64,000 nucleotides of DNA from Sinomicrobium oceani (GCF_900119185.1 NZ_FPJE01000002.1:62001-126000), one strand, 5' to 3'. Positions 1-9,847 are shown, counted from the first letter of the stretch. Translations and numbers: made by a program. The notes: generated from the sequence alone by a model not told the origin.

Positions 1-779
1 AGTGACCCCAGTATAACATAAATCACTATAATGGAAATACCGTAAAAAACAGCATTTCTGATCCCCGAAGCCCTGTTTTTACTTTGTTTGGTAAAGAAAC
101 TTACCGTCATAGGGATCATCGGAAATACACAAGGGGTCAGCAGGGCTGCGAAACCCGAGAGAAAAGCGATAAAGAAAATCGTCAGCATCCCTTTATTTGC
201 GCTTCCCGTATCCACAAAATTTTTGTCATCACCTGCGGACGGGGTCTTTTCTGTAGCTGCTACATCACCGTCCTTCTCCGGCAAAGCCGTATTCTTATCG
301 ATAACAAAACGGAATTCCTTACTGTCAAAAATACAGCTCTCGTCATTACAGGCCTGAAATTCAACAGTGGCATGTATCGAAGAAAGATCGTCTTCCAGCA
401 CCTCGATTTTCTGGCTGAAACGTGCATTGTTTTCAAAGTACGACAGATCCGTCTCAAAAACCCGGTCATATTCCGTGATCGGTTTGCTCTCGACAGTTGC
501 TCCCGATACTGCATACCCGGTCCCCGCATTCTCAAAGGTAAACACCGTAGGCAGCGCCCCGCTTTCCGGTAAATGCTGGGAGTACAGATGCCAATGGTCA
601 TCTATCTTTGCCGTAAACACCAGGTTGTATTCCGTATCCGATAACTTTTCGATATCCGTATCCCACTTCACAGGTTCCATAATCTGTCCGCAGACACTCC
701 GGATACCGGTAAAGAGCAGTACCGAAAACAGTATGGCATACCTGCGGAAACCCCGTATATTTGTTTGGCTTTTATTCAT
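1..779 (-). CDS. dsbD: Thiol:disulfide interchange protein DsbD (C-terminus cut by window edge)
   Basis: Inner-membrane electron carrier that takes reducing power from cytoplasmic thioredoxin to periplasmic thiol proteins. About 259 N-terminal residues are present. A signal peptide comes first (hydrophobic run YAILFSVLLFTG). A periplasmic DsbC-like domain follows, with a cysteine pair in FQACNDESCIF, as in the DsbD alpha domain. The first membrane helices then begin with the conserved LTPCVFPMIPM motif, whose Cys lies in the membrane relay. The start ATG overlaps the stop of the upstream TlpA-like gene by 8 bp (ATGAATAA), which implies translational coupling. DsbD would keep the two neighbouring TlpA proteins reduced. 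The rest of the membrane domain and any C-terminal thioredoxin domain lie outside the window. Confidence 0.9.
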   Translation of the reverse strand, partial: MNKSQTNIRGFRRYAILFSVLLFTGIRSVCGQIMEPVKWDTDIEKLSDTEYNLVFTAKIDDHWHLYSQHLPESGALPTVFTFENAGTGYAVSGATVESKPITEYDRVFETDLSYFENNARFSQKIEVLEDDLSSIHATVEFQACNDESCIFDSKEFRFVIDKNTALPEKDGDVAATEKTPSAGDDKNFVDTGSANKGMLTIFFIAFLSGFAALLTPCVFPMIPMTVSFFTKQSKNRASGIRNAVFYGISIIVIYVILGS

Positions 780-1914
780 CTGTCTCCTTATTAAAAACCT
801 TCGCCAATGTTTCCTGCAGGGCTTCCTCTCTCAGGTTTTTAGCGATAATGACACCTTCCGGGTCGATGAGAAAATTCTGTGGAATAGAATTTATCCCGTA
901 TTTCACAGCAGCTTCGTTATCAAACCCTTTGAGATCGGAAAGGTGCAACCACGGTAGTTTATCTTCCGCTATGGCTTTTTCCCACAATGCCTTTTTACTG
1001 TCCAGCGAGACCCCGACTACGGTAAGCCCGCTGTCCTTATACTTCGCGTATGCCTGTAATACATTAGGGTTCTCTTTGCGACAGGGACCACACCAGCTCG
1101 CCCAGAAATCAAGAAAAACATAACCGCCTCTGAAATCTGACAGACTGATCATCTCCCCGTCCCGGTCGGGTTGCGAAAAATCGGGTGCAGGTTGTCCGAT
1201 CCCAGTCCGTTTAAATTTTTCTATAGCTTCCTTTATCTTTTTTCCGAAGAAGGATGTTCTGACATCGCGGGTTAAGGTATCGAACAATATATCCGCCCGG
1301 TCAAAATCCGGATAAGTAATATAGCGGTCCTGAATAATCATGGCGGCCGCGACCCTGTCCCTGTATTTCGTAATATAAAGGGATTGCACGGAGTCTGCAT
1401 ACGATGATAATGCCTCCCATTTCGAATCCATGAGATTTTGTTGTTCAGGGGTCAGTTTCACTTTCCCCCCCTGGGAAAGCGAGTCGGAAAACCTGTACAC
1501 CGGGCCGGCTTTTTTCCTGATTAGAGAAAATACGTTCTCATAAAAATCCTGGTATACCTGGTTCTCCGACGCCCCGCTGATCCGGGCTTTATACAGAGAA
1601 TCCTTATGGGCACCGATCTCTATATGCTCATTGCTCAGCACAAAGCGTAGCCCGTTATCCTCTTCTTTAAACTTCAACAGATACAGCAAGGGTTCTTCCA
1701 CCGATCCGCGGAAAACAAAACCCCCTTTTTTGACCTCTGACGAATCTGTTTTTCCCCCGGCCTCCATGGCCTGAAGATAAATATAGCCACTGTCCATGCC
1801 TTCTATATTTCCACTGATCTCATAGCCCATATCTTTAACTTCTGTTTTACAGGAACTGCAAAACATGGTACCGCATACCGCAATGGCGGCCATTTTACTG
1901 TAAACTCTTCTCAT
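772..1914 (-). CDS. TlpA-like thiol-disulfide oxidoreductase with DUF4369 domain (lipoprotein)
   Basis: 380 residues. The N-terminus has a short signal with a likely lipobox ending in Cys (GTMFCSSC), so a periplasm-facing lipoprotein is expected. Residues of about 30-130 resemble the DUF4369 domain (ISGNIEGMDSGYIYLQ). A charged linker follows, then a thioredoxin fold of about 140 residues with the WASWCGPC active site and a cis-Pro region near NSIPQNF. It probably reduces or isomerises disulfides in a periplasmic partner. It is the second of two such genes downstream of susD and is coupled by overlap to dsbD. This combination is common in Bacteroidota SusCD loci, but the physiological substrate is not known. 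Confidence 0.88.
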   Translation of the reverse strand: MRRVYSKMAAIAVCGTMFCSSCKTEVKDMGYEISGNIEGMDSGYIYLQAMEAGGKTDSSEVKKGGFVFRGSVEEPLLYLLKFKEEDNGLRFVLSNEHIEIGAHKDSLYKARISGASENQVYQDFYENVFSLIRKKAGPVYRFSDSLSQGGKVKLTPEQQNLMDSKWEALSSYADSVQSLYITKYRDRVAAAMIIQDRYITYPDFDRADILFDTLTRDVRTSFFGKKIKEAIEKFKRTGIGQPAPDFSQPDRDGEMISLSDFRGGYVFLDFWASWCGPCRKENPNVLQAYAKYKDSGLTVVGVSLDSKKALWEKAIAEDKLPWLHLSDLKGFDNEAAVKYGINSIPQNFLIDPEGVIIAKNLREEALQETLAKVFNKETDE

Positions 1915-2107
1915 TTTTGTTGTTTTTAGTCATGATGTTTCCTGTTCCGGTGGTAGTAGCCCGCGGAAAACGTAATTTTTCACTTTCTTTTCTATACTTT
2001 TCAGGAGTATGTATACCTGATACCTCCGGAACATATATGCTTCGGATAAAACCTGGCCTGAAGCCCTTCAAATAAAATTCGGGTATAAACAGGTTAGATG
2101 CTGCGGG

Positions 2108-3289
2108 TCAGTGCAGTAATTCCTTTAACTTTTCATCGAGGGCCTCCCCCCTCAGGTTTTCGGCAATTATTGTTCCTTTCTCATCAACGAGGAATGTTGC
2201 AGGAATGGCCCTTACCTTAAATTCACCACTCATTGTCCCGTCGTCAATAAGGTTCGGCCATTGCATATCTTCCTCCTGCAGTGCTTTGAGCCAGGCCTCC
2301 TGTTTTTTATCTATGGAGACACTCAGTATTTCAAACCCCTCAGGTGCAAAATCTTCATACGCTTTTTTGAGGTTCGGGATCTCCTTACGGCACGGGGCAC
2401 ACCAGGATGCCCAGAAGTCTATGAGAATGTATTTTTTACCCGAAAACACGCTTTTGGTCTCTACCGGTTGTCCTTCCCGGTCCTGTAACCGGAAACCCGC
2501 CACCTGTTTCCCTATCACCGCTTTCGGAAACAACTCTTCATGTACAAGTTGTCCGTAATAACTGTTTCTGGCCTCATCCGAAAACTGTTCGAAAACCGGC
2601 CTTTGGTCCGGGGTCAGGTAAGAATATTGTGTCATCATAAAAAAAGGCCCCCACCAGCTATCCTTATGAGCAGAGATAAGCTGGCTGTTCTTAGCTTTTA
2701 CCTTATCAAAAAAAGCATTCTCCCTGCTTTCGAATTCCTTCCATTCCGCAGTGGCTTCTATAGAGTCCATCTGTGCTCGGTTTCCTTCATTTCTGGCTTT
2801 TCCGTACAATTTGGCAAGTTGCTCCGTCCCTTCGTGATACGCTGCATAATCACGGTCCAGTTCTTTCCGGAACGCCGTCTGTTCCTGGTAATACTCATGA
2901 GTTTCCGAACCTGTGATCTTCTGTCCGGAAAAGGAAATTCTCCCGGTTTCCGTGTTTATCGTTTCTGCGGTTGCAGACAGGTTTACCTCCGAATTTTCGA
3001 GCATTACAGGGATCATTCCGCGATATTCCCCGAAAACCACATAAAACATCCGGGGTTCTTCGAGCTTTCCGGTAAATGTAAAACTCCCGTTTTCCAGAGT
3101 CGTCACAGCCACGGGTTTTTCATCGGAGTGGGTTGCACCGGGAACCAGTTTTACGGTCATGCCATGGTCTACCCCCGAAATTTTACCCTTCAGTTCAAAA
3201 TTTTCTTTCGATCCGGGAGTTTTGCTGGTACAGGATACGACAAGCAGAAGAAGACATACCCCGTATATAGTGTTCATTATATTATACAT
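2108..3289 (-). CDS. TlpA-like thiol-disulfide oxidoreductase with DUF4369 domain (lipoprotein)
   Basis: A paralogue in architecture of its downstream neighbour: a lipobox (LLLLVVSC), a DUF4369-like beta domain (LKGKISGVDHGMTVKL), a helical middle part rich in charged residues, and a C-terminal thioredoxin fold with WASWCAPC and VRAIPATFLVD. Three in-frame ATGs exist, at 3319, 3289 and 3277. The first lies inside an inverted repeat (3306-3322) and would add a polar stretch before the signal peptide, so 3289 or 3277 is preferred. It is separated from susD by that repeat element and may be co-transcribed with the SusCD genes. Periplasmic thiol chemistry is inferred from the fold; its partner is unknown. 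Confidence 0.86.
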   Translation of the reverse strand: MYNIMNTIYGVCLLLLVVSCTSKTPGSKENFELKGKISGVDHGMTVKLVPGATHSDEKPVAVTTLENGSFTFTGKLEEPRMFYVVFGEYRGMIPVMLENSEVNLSATAETINTETGRISFSGQKITGSETHEYYQEQTAFRKELDRDYAAYHEGTEQLAKLYGKARNEGNRAQMDSIEATAEWKEFESRENAFFDKVKAKNSQLISAHKDSWWGPFFMMTQYSYLTPDQRPVFEQFSDEARNSYYGQLVHEELFPKAVIGKQVAGFRLQDREGQPVETKSVFSGKKYILIDFWASWCAPCRKEIPNLKKAYEDFAPEGFEILSVSIDKKQEAWLKALQEEDMQWPNLIDDGTMSGEFKVRAIPATFLVDEKGTIIAENLRGEALDEKLKELLH

Positions 3290-3305
3290 ATCAAAATTTT
3301 TATCT

Positions 3306-3439
3306 AACCCGTTGTACATTATGAATTAAAATCGTTGTTTACGTCGTGTTGCGCGTAGTCGAAACATCTCCTGCTGTCCGTAAAAATCCTTCGACAGGGC
3401 TCAGGATGACGTCTTTCAAACTATAATGCACAACGGGTT
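3306..3439. repeat. Small palindromic element with 17-bp inverted termini
   Basis: The arms are AACCCGTTGTACATTAT at 3306-3322 and its reverse complement with one mismatch at 3423-3439. They enclose about 100 bp that contain CCTTCGACAGGGCTCAGGA, a motif resembling short interspersed repeats often seen between genes in Bacteroidota. The element fills the gap between a susD and a tlpA-like gene and touches the first possible ATG of the latter. No transposase is encoded, so it would be a non-autonomous (MITE- or REP-like) element if mobile. Confidence 0.55.
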
Positions 3440-3449
3440 TATCTACTTT

Positions 3450-4856
3450 TTACTTATTCACATTTTGTACGATCGTACCGTTACCGGGATTATCCGTGGC
3501 TCCCTGCGGAAAAGGCATGGTCCACAGATGAGAATCCGGGGTCAGGGCATAAGATTCCCCGTTATAGGTTTTCGTAAAACCTACGGTATAAATACCTTCG
3601 GCATTTAAACGACGGGCATCACAAAAAGGAATTATGGTCAGAATAAGTTCGTTGCGCTTTGTATTCATGATCGCTTCGATTGCCCCGGCTTCACCGGTTG
3701 CTTCCAAATCCTGATATACATCGGGCAAAATCCTTGTTTTACGAACCCGGTTCAACATATCCATAGCGTTCCCGGTCTGTCCTGTTCTGGCCAGACATTC
3801 GGCTTTTATAAGATAAACTTCTACGGTGGTTATCCCTCCGTAATTAAAATATCCGGACAAGGTGGAATTGTAAAAAGTTTCGGCCCCTACGGTCCTGACT
3901 TTCCACCGGGACAGGAAACGGGCATCGCCGGGCTCAAATCTATCCGCACGATCGGTAAGTATATTGTTCTCCGTAGCGATCCTGCTCAGGGAACCATGCC
4001 GGAAATTGTAATTTTCGACATAGTCAAATCCCATAGGCGATGGTGTGGTTACATAAGCATCCGGATCTTCTATTACTGCTTTGTTATCGTTGTAATACGC
4101 AGTCCAGTCGTACAGGTCATCATGTTCATCCAGTGCCATATCGGCATAATTCAGCGCTTCACCGTAGTTTGCCATTTGCAGGTAGACCCGTGAGAGCAAA
4201 GCATATCCCGTACCCAGGTCCGGATGCAGTACGGTCTGGGAAACCCGGGGAAGGTATGGTATGGCTTCTTCTATATCTCCAACAATAAAATCGTACAGTT
4301 CCAGGATACTTACCTGGCTGCTCGGTGCATTGATATCGGCACTGGTAATCAGCGGGACTGAGCGCTTGTCGGCTGCGTTTCCGGCCTCATACGTGTCTGC
4401 ATAATAGTTGACAAGGTTAAAATAGCTCATGGCCCTTAGGACTTTTGCCTGTGCCCATAACTCCCGTTGCTCAGCCTCGCTGGCCTCCGTACTGCTCAAC
4501 GCATTTTCGACAATCAGGTTAAAGGTGGAGATTCCGGCATAGCCCGTATAGTAGGTTGCTTCGTCCGAACGGTTCAGCGCTATACGGTCTGCAGATTCAT
4601 CCCACAGGTAATTTGCCTTATCCAGCGGATAAAAAGACAGCGTCGCTTCTGTAATAAACCTGTCGTTCAACAGGATCTCGGCCTGCCGTATATCTACCCT
4701 GTGATTGGTATATTCATCCCGGATCAAAGCCTCGAAATCGGCCAGGGTCTGCGGTATTCTGGATCCCTTCGGGATATCGTCGAGGTAATCATTACAGGAA
4801 GAAAACCCGAGAACTACTAACGACAGGTACAAAATGGTGGTATATAGTTTTTTCAT
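3450..4856 (-). CDS. SusD/RagB-family outer-membrane nutrient-binding lipoprotein
   Basis: Surface lipoprotein that caps a SusC channel and binds the substrate. The ATG at 4856 gives MKKLYTTILYLSLVVLGFSS followed by the lipobox Cys. The upstream frame adds 12 non-signal residues and is rejected. About 468 residues, close to the family size. The N-terminal SusD-like region holds the TPR-type helices (WAQAKVLRAMSYFNLVNYYA, a typical SusD signature), and the C-terminus has the RagB/SusD region with ECLARTGQTGNAMDMLNRVR. It lies 95 bp downstream of its susC partner. No carbohydrate-active enzyme is nearby, so the substrate need not be a glycan. Confidence 0.93.
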   Translation of the reverse strand: MKKLYTTILYLSLVVLGFSSCNDYLDDIPKGSRIPQTLADFEALIRDEYTNHRVDIRQAEILLNDRFITEATLSFYPLDKANYLWDESADRIALNRSDEATYYTGYAGISTFNLIVENALSSTEASEAEQRELWAQAKVLRAMSYFNLVNYYADTYEAGNAADKRSVPLITSADINAPSSQVSILELYDFIVGDIEEAIPYLPRVSQTVLHPDLGTGYALLSRVYLQMANYGEALNYADMALDEHDDLYDWTAYYNDNKAVIEDPDAYVTTPSPMGFDYVENYNFRHGSLSRIATENNILTDRADRFEPGDARFLSRWKVRTVGAETFYNSTLSGYFNYGGITTVEVYLIKAECLARTGQTGNAMDMLNRVRKTRILPDVYQDLEATGEAGAIEAIMNTKRNELILTIIPFCDARRLNAEGIYTVGFTKTYNGESYALTPDSHLWTMPFPQGATDNPGNGTIVQNVNK

Positions 4857-4951
4857 CTCTTTATTTTTATCGGTGTTCGACAATCCGTACAATATATGCC
4901 ATACATTATTCCGTTACTGTTGTAACCGGACCTTTCACACATCGGTTATAT

Positions 4952-7900
4952 TTAAAGGTTTACATGCAGTCCCAGTACAAAATTCGGGGTCCGGTATCCG
5001 CCGAGGAGATATTTTACATCCCTGTTTGCTGCAACAGTGAATACATTCTCAACGTTAAAATTGATACGGACGTTCTCAATGCCCAACCGCGGGGCCAATG
5101 CCGATGTCTGGTAGGCGAGCGATACGTTACTGAGTCTCAGGTTAGAGGCATTCAGTATATTCACGTCCGCATAAGAATAGATCGATTGCAGGTCATAACT
5201 GTATTCCGTATCATATTCGTAAACCACACGGGGTACGTCGGTGTGGGCTTCATCTCCGGGGTTTATCCAGCGATCGCGGATACGTTTGTTTCCGGGTCTT
5301 ATATTGGCAATATATCCTCCCGAAGCTCCGGAGTAGCTGTTGCCAAACATCGGAAGAAACGTATTCCTGATCTTGTGTCCCAATTCATAGATAAAAAGCG
5401 CGGACAGTGAAAAGTTCTTATACGATACCGAAGTGTTAAACGATCCGCTCTGAACGGGTACGGTAGTTCCGAAATCTTCGATAGCCTCCAGGTCGGCCGG
5501 GTTGCTGGAAACTGCCTGGCCATCCGCATCATAAACCTGTGGTAAGCCCGTACTGCTCAGTCCGGCCCAACTATATCCGTATATGGAATTGAAATTCTTC
5601 CCTACCCTCGGATAGGCTGAAGGATAATCGAGCTGGAGGTAATAAACCGGCGCCTCCACATTGACGTAGTTGACCTTGTTTTTATTGTAGGCATACAAAA
5701 TCCCGGCATTCCATGAAAAGTCCTCTGTACTCAGAATGCTTCCGCTCAGACTGATCTCTATCCCCTTGTTGGTCATTTCACCATTGTTTAGCGTGTAGGT
5801 AGAATATCCCCATCCTTCGGTGGGAACCCCCATACTGTTGGCAAGCAGGTCTTCCCCTTTTTTATTGTACACATCGATAGTACCATTCAACCGGTTGTTA
5901 AAAAGAGCAAAATCGATACCCAGGTTAGCCGTTGTGGTCTTTTCCCAGGACAATTGTGGGTTTGGTCTGGAATTTATACTTCCCTGCACTCCACCGACGT
6001 TGTTGTTGGAGTTGTAATATGCCGTAAGGTAAGGCGCCGAATTCTTGGCTACATTTCCACCTATACCGTAAGAGAAACGGAGTTTGAGCATATCCACCCG
6101 GGAATAGCTGAAAAAAGATTCGTTATGAATATTCCAGCCCGCACCGGCAGACCATGTAGGCCTGTTCTGGTACTTGTTATCCGTTCCCCAAAGGTTAGAC
6201 CGGTCCCAGCGCAGGCTCCCGGTTATATTGTACTTTCCGTCATACGTATATCCCGCATTGCCATATACCGAAAAATAGCGGTTGAGCAGTTCCCGTTCTA
6301 CCGAAAAGTCGTTCTGGCTCATATAGCCCCCGAATACGGAGCCATAAGCCTGTAACAGATCTGCCTGGTTAACCGGGGTGTATGTCAGCGTTTGCGAATC
6401 GTAACCATAACGGGTGTAATCACTGTATTCCAGTTTGGAGTGCCGCAATTCTGTTCCGGCGATCACACTGACCTGATGAATGTCTTCAAAAAATTTGTCG
6501 AAATTGATTTGCTGGCGAAAGTTATAGGCATTTGTGTACTGATCGCCCCGGAAAGAAATATCCCCGTATGGCAGGTTAAAGACCGCATTGTTTGCAGAAG
6601 AAAGTGTAACCAGGCCATTTACCCGTTGTCGTACGGCATACGAGTTCTTGTCCTTTAGCTGACTGATGCGCTCCACCCCGTATTCGTACTGGAACATCGC
6701 ATTATACGAAAAAGCATCACTCAGTTTTACGTTGAATTTCGCATACGTCCTGCTCAAAAAGTTTTTGTGCTTTTTAAGGTTTCTGCCCAGTTCGTCCATG
6801 GGTACAATATCCATACTGTACAGGTTATAAGTGTCTATAGACTGGAGAGTGGATCTATTATACCTCGAAGCTGCTGTAGACACAAAGGGAGAATCGTCTG
6901 CATTGACGAGCCTGTTGTAAGGCTGATAGACGAACCCCGGGTTCAACGGATCGAAAGTTTGCAGGTCTTCATTATTAAAATGAATATAAGCCCCGAGGTC
7001 CATATCGAGCCAGTCCGTGATCTTTGTGGAGTTCTTCAGGTTAATTCCGAGGGAATTCTCTTCGGAGTAACGATCTTCAAAAGTATTGTTCTTATAAGTC
7101 ACGGAAGCATTAAAACTGTTTTTCTGACTGGCCTTGCCAAAGCTTACATTGTATTGTTGATAATACTGATCTCTCTTGGCGTGGCGGGCTATATCATCGT
7201 AATAGCGATATCCTGCCGTACCGAGTTGATCCAGTGTACCGTTGAGCTCACTTTCCGTGATATTACCGGCGTAATAGTGCAACAGGGCCTGCATTCCCTG
7301 ACTGCCATATACGGCATTTTCCAGCAAAGAAGAAGCGTATGAAGCCGAAGTGCCGTCCGTACCACCGAGGTTGGGGTTACCAAGAGCCCATTCCCGCTCA
7401 AGTGCTATAATATCGGCCGAATTGGTCAGGTTTCCGGTATAGAATCGGTATGGGGAAACCGTAAGATTACTCGAAAATGAAATATTCGTCTCTCCTGCCT
7501 TAGCTTTTTTAGTGGTGATCACAACCACACCATTGGCCGCACGGGCACCGTATATCGAGGCAGCAGCTGCGTCTTTAAGGACCGTAATGCTTTCTATATC
7601 TTCTATATTCAGATCCGGAAGGTTTTCTTCCAGTCCGTAATTTTCGTTATACCTGGTCTTCTCTACCGGAAATCCGTCTATAACATACAACGGGGTGGTC
7701 AATCCGTTCATAGAGGTAACTCCCCGGATCACACCATCCTGGTAACCGACAATACGTCCCGCCAGTACGGCATCCAGACTGTTCAGCCGCTGCGATTTAA
7801 AATCCTCGCTCTTGAGCTTGGTAAAAGCTCCCGTGGTGCGTTCGCTCGATATGGTCTGGTACCCCGTAACGGTTACTTCGCCCAGTTCGTTAGTCTGCTC

Positions 7901-8515
7901 GATCAGTCTTATATTGATTTCCTGTTCTGCTTCTACCTGGATTTCCCTGCTCAGAAACCCGATATAGCTAAAGACCAGCACATCGTCTTCCTCTGCCGCA
8001 ATGCTGAATTTTCCATCTTCATCGGTGGTCGTCCCCTGTTGTGTACCTTTGATCAGTACCGTTACACCGAGCAAAGGCATCCCGTTTTTATCCCGGACCG
8101 TTCCGGTAATCAGCTTTTTTTGCAACTTCCCGTTATCATCAGTCTTTTCCACGGGAGACAGCGTATTCAAAACGATCTGGTGATCGACCACTTTATACGA
8201 AATATCGGTATCTCCGAATACTTTTTTCAACACTCCCGACAACGGTTCTTTCGAAGCGTAAACATTGATAATCCTCGATACGTTGACATCCCTGTGATTG
8301 TAAAGAAAACGATAGGAAGTCATGGATTCTACAGTCCGGAAAAATTCTTCCACGGTCACGTGCTCAAGGTCAACCGAAACCCTGATATTCTGCGAATAAG
8401 AACTTGCTTCGATACGGAACAGGGAAATGAAAAGAAGGAGTAGTGTCAGTCTCATTTTCAGATCAAATTTCAGGGCATGACCATTCAGCCCCACGCGATT
8501 AATGAGTTTTTTCAT
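4952..8515 (-). CDS. SusC/RagA-family TonB-linked outer-membrane transporter with STN domain
   Basis: 1187-residue TonB-dependent channel. In order: signal peptide (LTLLLLFISLFRIEASSYSQ); STN secretin/TonB short domain at about 45-115, which contacts the FecR anti-sigma protein; a carboxypeptidase-regulatory-like beta domain (ITGTVRDKNGMPLLGVTVLI); a plug with the SusC signature ending GARAANGVVVITTKK; and a large beta-barrel ending in a hydrophobic aromatic strand (FVLGLHVNL). The STN domain together with an adjacent fecR and sigma gene marks it as both a transporter and a signal transducer. Gaps of 125 bp to fecR and 95 bp to susD suggest one transcription unit. Confidence 0.95.
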   Translation of the reverse strand: MKKLINRVGLNGHALKFDLKMRLTLLLLFISLFRIEASSYSQNIRVSVDLEHVTVEEFFRTVESMTSYRFLYNHRDVNVSRIINVYASKEPLSGVLKKVFGDTDISYKVVDHQIVLNTLSPVEKTDDNGKLQKKLITGTVRDKNGMPLLGVTVLIKGTQQGTTTDEDGKFSIAAEEDDVLVFSYIGFLSREIQVEAEQEINIRLIEQTNELGEVTVTGYQTISSERTTGAFTKLKSEDFKSQRLNSLDAVLAGRIVGYQDGVIRGVTSMNGLTTPLYVIDGFPVEKTRYNENYGLEENLPDLNIEDIESITVLKDAAAASIYGARAANGVVVITTKKAKAGETNISFSSNLTVSPYRFYTGNLTNSADIIALEREWALGNPNLGGTDGTSASYASSLLENAVYGSQGMQALLHYYAGNITESELNGTLDQLGTAGYRYYDDIARHAKRDQYYQQYNVSFGKASQKNSFNASVTYKNNTFEDRYSEENSLGINLKNSTKITDWLDMDLGAYIHFNNEDLQTFDPLNPGFVYQPYNRLVNADDSPFVSTAASRYNRSTLQSIDTYNLYSMDIVPMDELGRNLKKHKNFLSRTYAKFNVKLSDAFSYNAMFQYEYGVERISQLKDKNSYAVRQRVNGLVTLSSANNAVFNLPYGDISFRGDQYTNAYNFRQQINFDKFFEDIHQVSVIAGTELRHSKLEYSDYTRYGYDSQTLTYTPVNQADLLQAYGSVFGGYMSQNDFSVERELLNRYFSVYGNAGYTYDGKYNITGSLRWDRSNLWGTDNKYQNRPTWSAGAGWNIHNESFFSYSRVDMLKLRFSYGIGGNVAKNSAPYLTAYYNSNNNVGGVQGSINSRPNPQLSWEKTTTANLGIDFALFNNRLNGTIDVYNKKGEDLLANSMGVPTEGWGYSTYTLNNGEMTNKGIEISLSGSILSTEDFSWNAGILYAYNKNKVNYVNVEAPVYYLQLDYPSAYPRVGKNFNSIYGYSWAGLSSTGLPQVYDADGQAVSSNPADLEAIEDFGTTVPVQSGSFNTSVSYKNFSLSALFIYELGHKIRNTFLPMFGNSYSGASGGYIANIRPGNKRIRDRWINPGDEAHTDVPRVVYEYDTEYSYDLQSIYSYADVNILNASNLRLSNVSLAYQTSALAPRLGIENVRINFNVENVFTVAANRDVKYLLGGYRTPNFVLGLHVNL

Positions 8516-8640
8516 ACTTTTGTTTTGAATTAGCTGGTTTATGTAAATAAATCGGTGAACATAAATCGGGAAATGCGGCTACATTTTCCGATTTTTTTGT
8601 TCGTAAAATAACAGGTTCGTTCAGGTTTTCATATACAGGA

Positions 8641-9795
8641 TTATTTAATGATTATCGTATTTCCATCTACGGTATATTCGAAAGGATAACTCTGCCGGAA
8701 CGATTCCAGGATCTTCCGTATAGGTTCTTCGTGGAATTTAGCTGTAAACACTTCTTTTCCCAGTCTGTCATTATGGTTTTCTATGTGCATATCAAACTTC
8801 CGTTCCAGGCTATGCACGATAGTAGAAAAATCTGTCTTTTCGAAAATCAACGCGCCGCCTGTCCATGCCGTAAAAAGATCGGTATCGACAGTTCTGGTCC
8901 CTATGTGCTTTCCGGACTTGTGAAACTCGGTAAGGGTTCCCGGATGCATCAGCTCCGCATGCTTTTCATCATAGGTTTCCGAAGTATTGTACAATGCAAC
9001 TTTTCCTTCAACCAGAACCGTATGAACTACCGTTCCGGATTCGTAATTATTCACATTAAAACGGGTTCCGAGTACCCGTACCCCCACATCGTCCGCATGC
9101 ACTATAAACGGGCGGGAAGTATCCCTGGACACTTCAAAGAAAGCCTCCCCACGCAAATAGACATCGCGGGTCGAGGTGGCTGCTATATGACGGGGGAACC
9201 TGAGCCATGTTCCCGAATTCAGGGTAATACGGGTATCGTCACTCAATACCAGCACCGCCGTTTTACCATTAGGTACTTCTATTTCGCTGTGCCCAGCCCC
9301 CCGGACTTCTCCCGTGGTGATATACCGTATCGTATCTCCTGCCTGGTCTATCTGCAGCCCTTCAAGAGTACCGATCGTACCGTGTGTGTCTCTTCCGAGT
9401 GATTTGACCAGGGTATCGGACACATGTAGGGTAATCCCTGTGGTTTTTCCCGTTTTTTGTATGTCCGCCTGCGAAGATCTGTTAAACATAACAACACCGA
9501 TTCCAAGCAGTACAATGAGTATTGCCGCGTATTTGATAAATGCAGGGATGGTAAAGACTTTCGGCTGATGTTTTCGCTCTTTCAGGATGTCATGTACCAG
9601 TTTATCCTTTTTTTCCGCTGTAGAACCCTCATAGCCCCATTTTGCAATACGCCGGTTTAGACGTGAATACGAGCGGAATATCCGGACATTCGAAGATTCT
9701 TTCAACAGTTCATCCAGTTCAGAGTGTTCCGTTTCCGTTATTTCTCCGGAAAAATACCTTTGCAGCAAATATTGAAACCTGTCTTTTTTCATCAT
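8641..9795 (-). CDS. FecR-family anti-sigma factor
   Basis: Single-pass inner-membrane regulator that holds or activates the divergently encoded ECF sigma factor in response to the SusC STN domain. The N-terminal cytoplasmic part (about 80 residues) is followed by one transmembrane helix (FIKYAAILIVLLGIGVVMF), the FecR domain with VLVLSDDTRITLNSGTWLRF and VYLRGEAFFEVSRD, and a C-terminal DUF4974-like STN-type domain (EPIRKILESFRQSYPFEYTV). Two adjacent ATGs (9795 and 9792) are the best starts; the longer frame to 9828 overlaps the promoter. It probably heads the fecR-susC-susD-tlpA-tlpA-dsbD series. Confidence 0.92.
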   Translation of the reverse strand: MMKKDRFQYLLQRYFSGEITETEHSELDELLKESSNVRIFRSYSRLNRRIAKWGYEGSTAEKKDKLVHDILKERKHQPKVFTIPAFIKYAAILIVLLGIGVVMFNRSSQADIQKTGKTTGITLHVSDTLVKSLGRDTHGTIGTLEGLQIDQAGDTIRYITTGEVRGAGHSEIEVPNGKTAVLVLSDDTRITLNSGTWLRFPRHIAATSTRDVYLRGEAFFEVSRDTSRPFIVHADDVGVRVLGTRFNVNNYESGTVVHTVLVEGKVALYNTSETYDEKHAELMHPGTLTEFHKSGKHIGTRTVDTDLFTAWTGGALIFEKTDFSTIVHSLERKFDMHIENHNDRLGKEVFTAKFHEEPIRKILESFRQSYPFEYTVDGNTIIIK

Positions 9796-9814
9796 TGAAA
9801 TAGGGGCTTTATAA

Positions 9815-9847
9815 CTACAAGACACCAAGGTTTTGAAAAACCCCTAT
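9815..9847 (-). promoter_or_regulatory. Putative ECF sigma-dependent promoter of the first fecR gene
   Basis: Read on the - strand, TAGGGGTTTTT is followed after 16 bases (counted from GGGG) by TGTCTT. The GGGG block is at 9841-9844 and TGTCTT at 9819-9824. The second fecR promoter in the window has the same GGGG, the same 16-base distance and a related CGTAAT block. It differs from the housekeeping TTTG/TAnnTTTG type, so recognition by the divergent FecI-like sigma factor is inferred. Confidence 0.5.
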
